From Candidatus Gastranaerophilales bacterium (lineage in GTDB: Bacteria; Cyanobacteriota; Vampirovibrionia; Gastranaerophilales; Gastranaerophilaceae), in the NCBI GenBank assembly GCA_944326485.1, contig CALVED010000001.1:1-64000 (forward strand): a stretch of DNA of 64,000 nucleotides. The letters run 5' to 3'. Numbering within the stretch: the stretch's first letter is position 1; the number at the start of each line of letters is the position of its first letter. Positions 62,150 through 64,000 of the stretch are shown in pieces. Under the pieces are notes generated by a model, which was given only the letters and a program-made list of their open reading frames with translations, searched no databases and was not told the DNA's origin. Position numbers and translations under genes: made by a program.

Positions 62150-63304
62150 ATGAAAAAGAAAATAGCAATTTTAGGTTCAACCGGTTCTATAGGAACCCAA
62201 GCATTAGAAGTAATAGATAAAATAAAAGATGATTTTGAAGTTATTGCATTATCAGCAGGAAATAACATAAATTTAATTTCAAAGCAAATAGAGAAATATA
62301 GACCTCAATTAGTAAGTGTAAAAACAAGAGAAGATGCTGAAAATTTACAAAAGAAATATCCTTCTATACAAATACTATGTGGAGATGAAGGATTAATAAA
62401 AATCGCAGATTTAACCAATCTTGATATTATATTAGTTGCAGTATCCGGAAAGATAGGTTTAAAACCGACTATAAAAGCAATACAAAATAAAAAAAATATA
62501 GCTTTAGCAAATAAAGAAACATTAGTAATGGCAGGTGACATAGTAATGAAGCTTGCAAAAGAAAATAATGTTAAAATACTTCCTGTAGACAGTGAACATT
62601 CCGCTATATTTCAATGTATAAATAAAAGAGAAGAAGTAAAACACCTAATAATAACATCATCTGGAGGTCCATTTAGAAATTCCACAATAGAAGAAATGGA
62701 AAATGCTAACCTTGATGAAGCTTTGGCACATCCAAGATGGAATATGGGAAAGAAAATCACAGTAGACTCTGCGACACTAATGAATAAAGGTCTTGAAGTG
62801 ATAGAAGCACATCATTTATTTAATTTTGACTATGATGATATAAAGGTTATAGTACATCCTCAAAGTTATATTCATAGTGCCGTTGAATATAAAGATGGAA
62901 GCATAATTGCGCAAATTGGGAATCCAAGCATGCATATTCCAATTCAATATGCACTGACTTATCCAAACCGAGTAGAAGGAATAGAAACAGAAAGTTTTGA
63001 TTTTATAAAAGCAGCAAAATTTGAATTTTATAAACCCGATACAGAAAAATTTCCATCATTAGCATTAGCTATAAAAGCGGGAAAACTCGGAGGTACATAT
63101 CCGGTTTGTATGAATGCTGCAAATGAGGAAGCTGTTTTTGCTTTTCTTGATAAAAAAATTAAGTTTTTAGATATATATAAAATTACAAAACAAATATTTG
63201 ATTCTTATGAATCCATAGAGAATCCAACAATTGATGACATTATAGAAGAAGACGAAAAGATAAGAATTAAAACAAAAAAAATTATAGATTTAGAATCTAA
63301 TTAA
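62150..63304 (+). CDS. dxr: 1-deoxy-D-xylulose 5-phosphate reductoisomerase
   Basis: First committed step of the MEP isoprenoid pathway. The 384-residue protein has [18 protein letters not shown] (NADPH site), [105 protein letters not shown] and [15 protein letters not shown]. It begins six bases after the manC stop. Confidence 0.97.
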   Translation: MKKKIAILGSTGSIGTQALEVIDKIKDDFEVIALSAGNNINLISKQIEKYRPQLVSVKTREDAENLQKKYPSIQILCGDEGLIKIADLTNLDIILVAVSGKIGLKPTIKAIQNKKNIALANKETLVMAGDIVMKLAKENNVKILPVDSEHSAIFQCINKREEVKHLIITSSGGPFRNSTIEEMENANLDEALAHPRWNMGKKITVDSATLMNKGLEVIEAHHLFNFDYDDIKVIVHPQSYIHSAVEYKDGSIIAQIGNPSMHIPIQYALTYPNRVEGIETESFDFIKAAKFEFYKPDTEKFPSLALAIKAGKLGGTYPVCMNAANEEAVFAFLDKKIKFLDIYKITKQIFDSYESIENPTIDDIIEEDEKIRIKTKKIIDLESN

Positions 63305-63314
63305 AAGAGGCGAC

Positions 63315-63749
63315 ATGAAAGTATTATTTTTAAACGGACCAAATTTAAATTTATTAGGAACAAGAGAACCGGATAAATACGGGAATAAAACTTTAAAAGA
63401 CATAGAAACATTTATACAAAAAGAAGCAGAAAAGTATAATGTAACTACTACTTTTTATCAAAGTAATATAGAAGGCGAACTTGTAAATAAAATACAAGAA
63501 GCAAAAGGTATATATGATGGAATAGTAATGAATCCGGCAGCATATACACATACAAGCGTAGCAATAAGAGATGCACTACTAGCTGTTGAAATTCCAACCG
63601 TAGAGATTCATTTATCAAATATTCACAAAAGAGAAGAATTTAGAAAAACTTCACTTACAGCACCAGCCTGCATAGGGCAGATAACCGGCTTTGGCGAAAA
63701 TAGTTATAAACTTGGTCTGATAGCAATTATTGACTATCTGCAAAAATAA
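63315..63749 (+). CDS. aroQ: 3-dehydroquinate dehydratase, type II
   Basis: Third step of the shikimate pathway. The 144-residue protein has [20 protein letters not shown] (active-site Asn, Arg, Tyr), [38 protein letters not shown] and [21 protein letters not shown], with the catalytic His in the last motif. AGAGGCGAC precedes the ATG, ten bases after dxr. Its stop is at once followed by the stop of a minus-strand gene. Confidence 0.97.
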   Translation: MKVLFLNGPNLNLLGTREPDKYGNKTLKDIETFIQKEAEKYNVTTTFYQSNIEGELVNKIQEAKGIYDGIVMNPAAYTHTSVAIRDALLAVEIPTVEIHLSNIHKREEFRKTSLTAPACIGQITGFGENSYKLGLIAIIDYLQK

Positions 63750-64000
63750 TTATTTTAGTATAAGAAAAGATTTTAGTTTTCTTGCTTGGTTATCTTTCTC
63801 CGAAATAATATGAAGTTCTTGAGAATCAAAAGAAGTAGAGCCTCCACCATCAAAAGCCATAGCTTTTTGCATACCCCATTTTCTTGTTAAATCTGCAAGC
63901 TCTTTTAAATTCATAGGGGCATCATTAGTAACAATAAATAAATATACATTATTATTTCTAATACCAATAGCAGTTCTTGCATACTTATGAAGTGCAGAAG
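63750..64000 (-). CDS. Phosphodiester glycosidase-like protein, C-terminal part (runs off the window)
   Basis: The reverse strand is open from the window end to a TAA at 63750-63752. It reads YARTAIGIRNNNVYLFIVTN, then APMNLKELADLTRKWGMQKA, then MAFDGGGSTSFDSQELHI. R-T-A-I-G-I and D-G-G-G-S-T are signatures of the NAGPA/DUF2233 phosphodiester glycosidase family, often secreted and acting on cell-envelope glycans. Only about 82 C-terminal residues are here; the start lies beyond base 64000. The final residues (SFLILK) end one base from the convergent aroQ stop. Confidence 0.85.
   Translation of the reverse strand, partial: SALHKYARTAIGIRNNNVYLFIVTNDAPMNLKELADLTRKWGMQKAMAFDGGGSTSFDSQELHIISEKDNQARKLKSFLILK

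Overview
The window is strongly AT-rich and gene-dense, and reads like the chromosome of a Gram-negative-type bacterium from the non-photosynthetic sister group of Cyanobacteria (Melainabacteria/Vampirovibrionia, probably Gastranaerophilales). This placement is inference. It rests on lipid A and Kdo genes (lpxI, lpxB, kdsB), a three-piece archaeal-type glutamate synthase, the MEP isoprenoid gene dxr, several lineage-style orphan families (Gln/Pro-rich HEAT-like proteins, a 'MGLAASQ' protein, a helical-repeat metallopeptidase) and a GTTGGGTT/AACCCAAC palindrome of a type common in cyanobacterial genomes. No phage, insertion sequence, CRISPR array or rRNA was seen.

Layout. 1-480: a broken papain-like domain remnant and tRNA-Ser(UGA). 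0.5-6.3 kb: a LuxR-type response regulator, a SulP transporter, two orphan proteins, rpiB and a REC-STAS regulator. 6.5-10.3 kb: a secreted/anchored protein, a sugar-type solute-binding protein and an NCS2/AzgA purine permease, closely packed. 10.5-14.8 kb: orphan genes, a polytopic GT-C-like membrane protein, and an unusual protein joining EF-hand-like segments, a (Gly-Thr-Asp)n collagen-like tract and two annexin-like repeats. 15-18.9 kb: glutamate synthase in three genes. 19-21.5 kb: a structured leader and a large helical-repeat protein with an HETGH zinc site. 21.5-30.5 kb: mtaB, dnaE, two HD-GYP signalling proteins and a glycosyltransferase. 30.6-35.3 kb: lpxI-lpxB, a TSCPD protein, a Pit phosphate transporter with its DUF47 partner, and a sigma factor. 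35.5-44.9 kb: a second HEAT-like YPTTS-motif protein, a degenerate HerA-like ATPase with a CarD/TRCF-like tail, asparaginase, orphan families, an acyl-CoA dehydratase activase and a short DegT-like protein. 45-50.9 kb: an oligopeptide-binding lipoprotein, miaB, a parvulin, an M24 peptidase and a SpoU methyltransferase. 51-58.6 kb: two tiny paralogous proteins flanking a repeat, argS, then accD-accA-prmA-kdsB-cation efflux, then two more repeat copies. 58.7-64 kb: dapB, anmK, manC, dxr, aroQ and the end of a phosphodiester glycosidase gene.

Housekeeping genes supply fatty acid (acc), lysine/peptidoglycan (dapB, anmK), isoprenoid (dxr), shikimate (aroQ), GDP-mannose (manC) and lipid A/Kdo functions. 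Together they describe a diderm envelope with polysaccharide.

The most interesting non-housekeeping signals are: (1) a dispersed intergenic repeat with four recognisable copies (27591, 51179, 57927, 58091) whose central hairpin keeps pairing although its bases change; (2) two 45-49 residue paralogous microproteins on either side of one copy; (3) the annexin/collagen-like/EF-hand fusion; (4) the helical-repeat metallopeptidase behind a hairpin-rich leader; (5) two unlinked HEAT-like proteins sharing an N-terminal YPTTS...GVNI..NP.G module; (6) a HerA-like protein that has lost its Walker A glycines. All functional statements are from reading sequence only; no database search was run.
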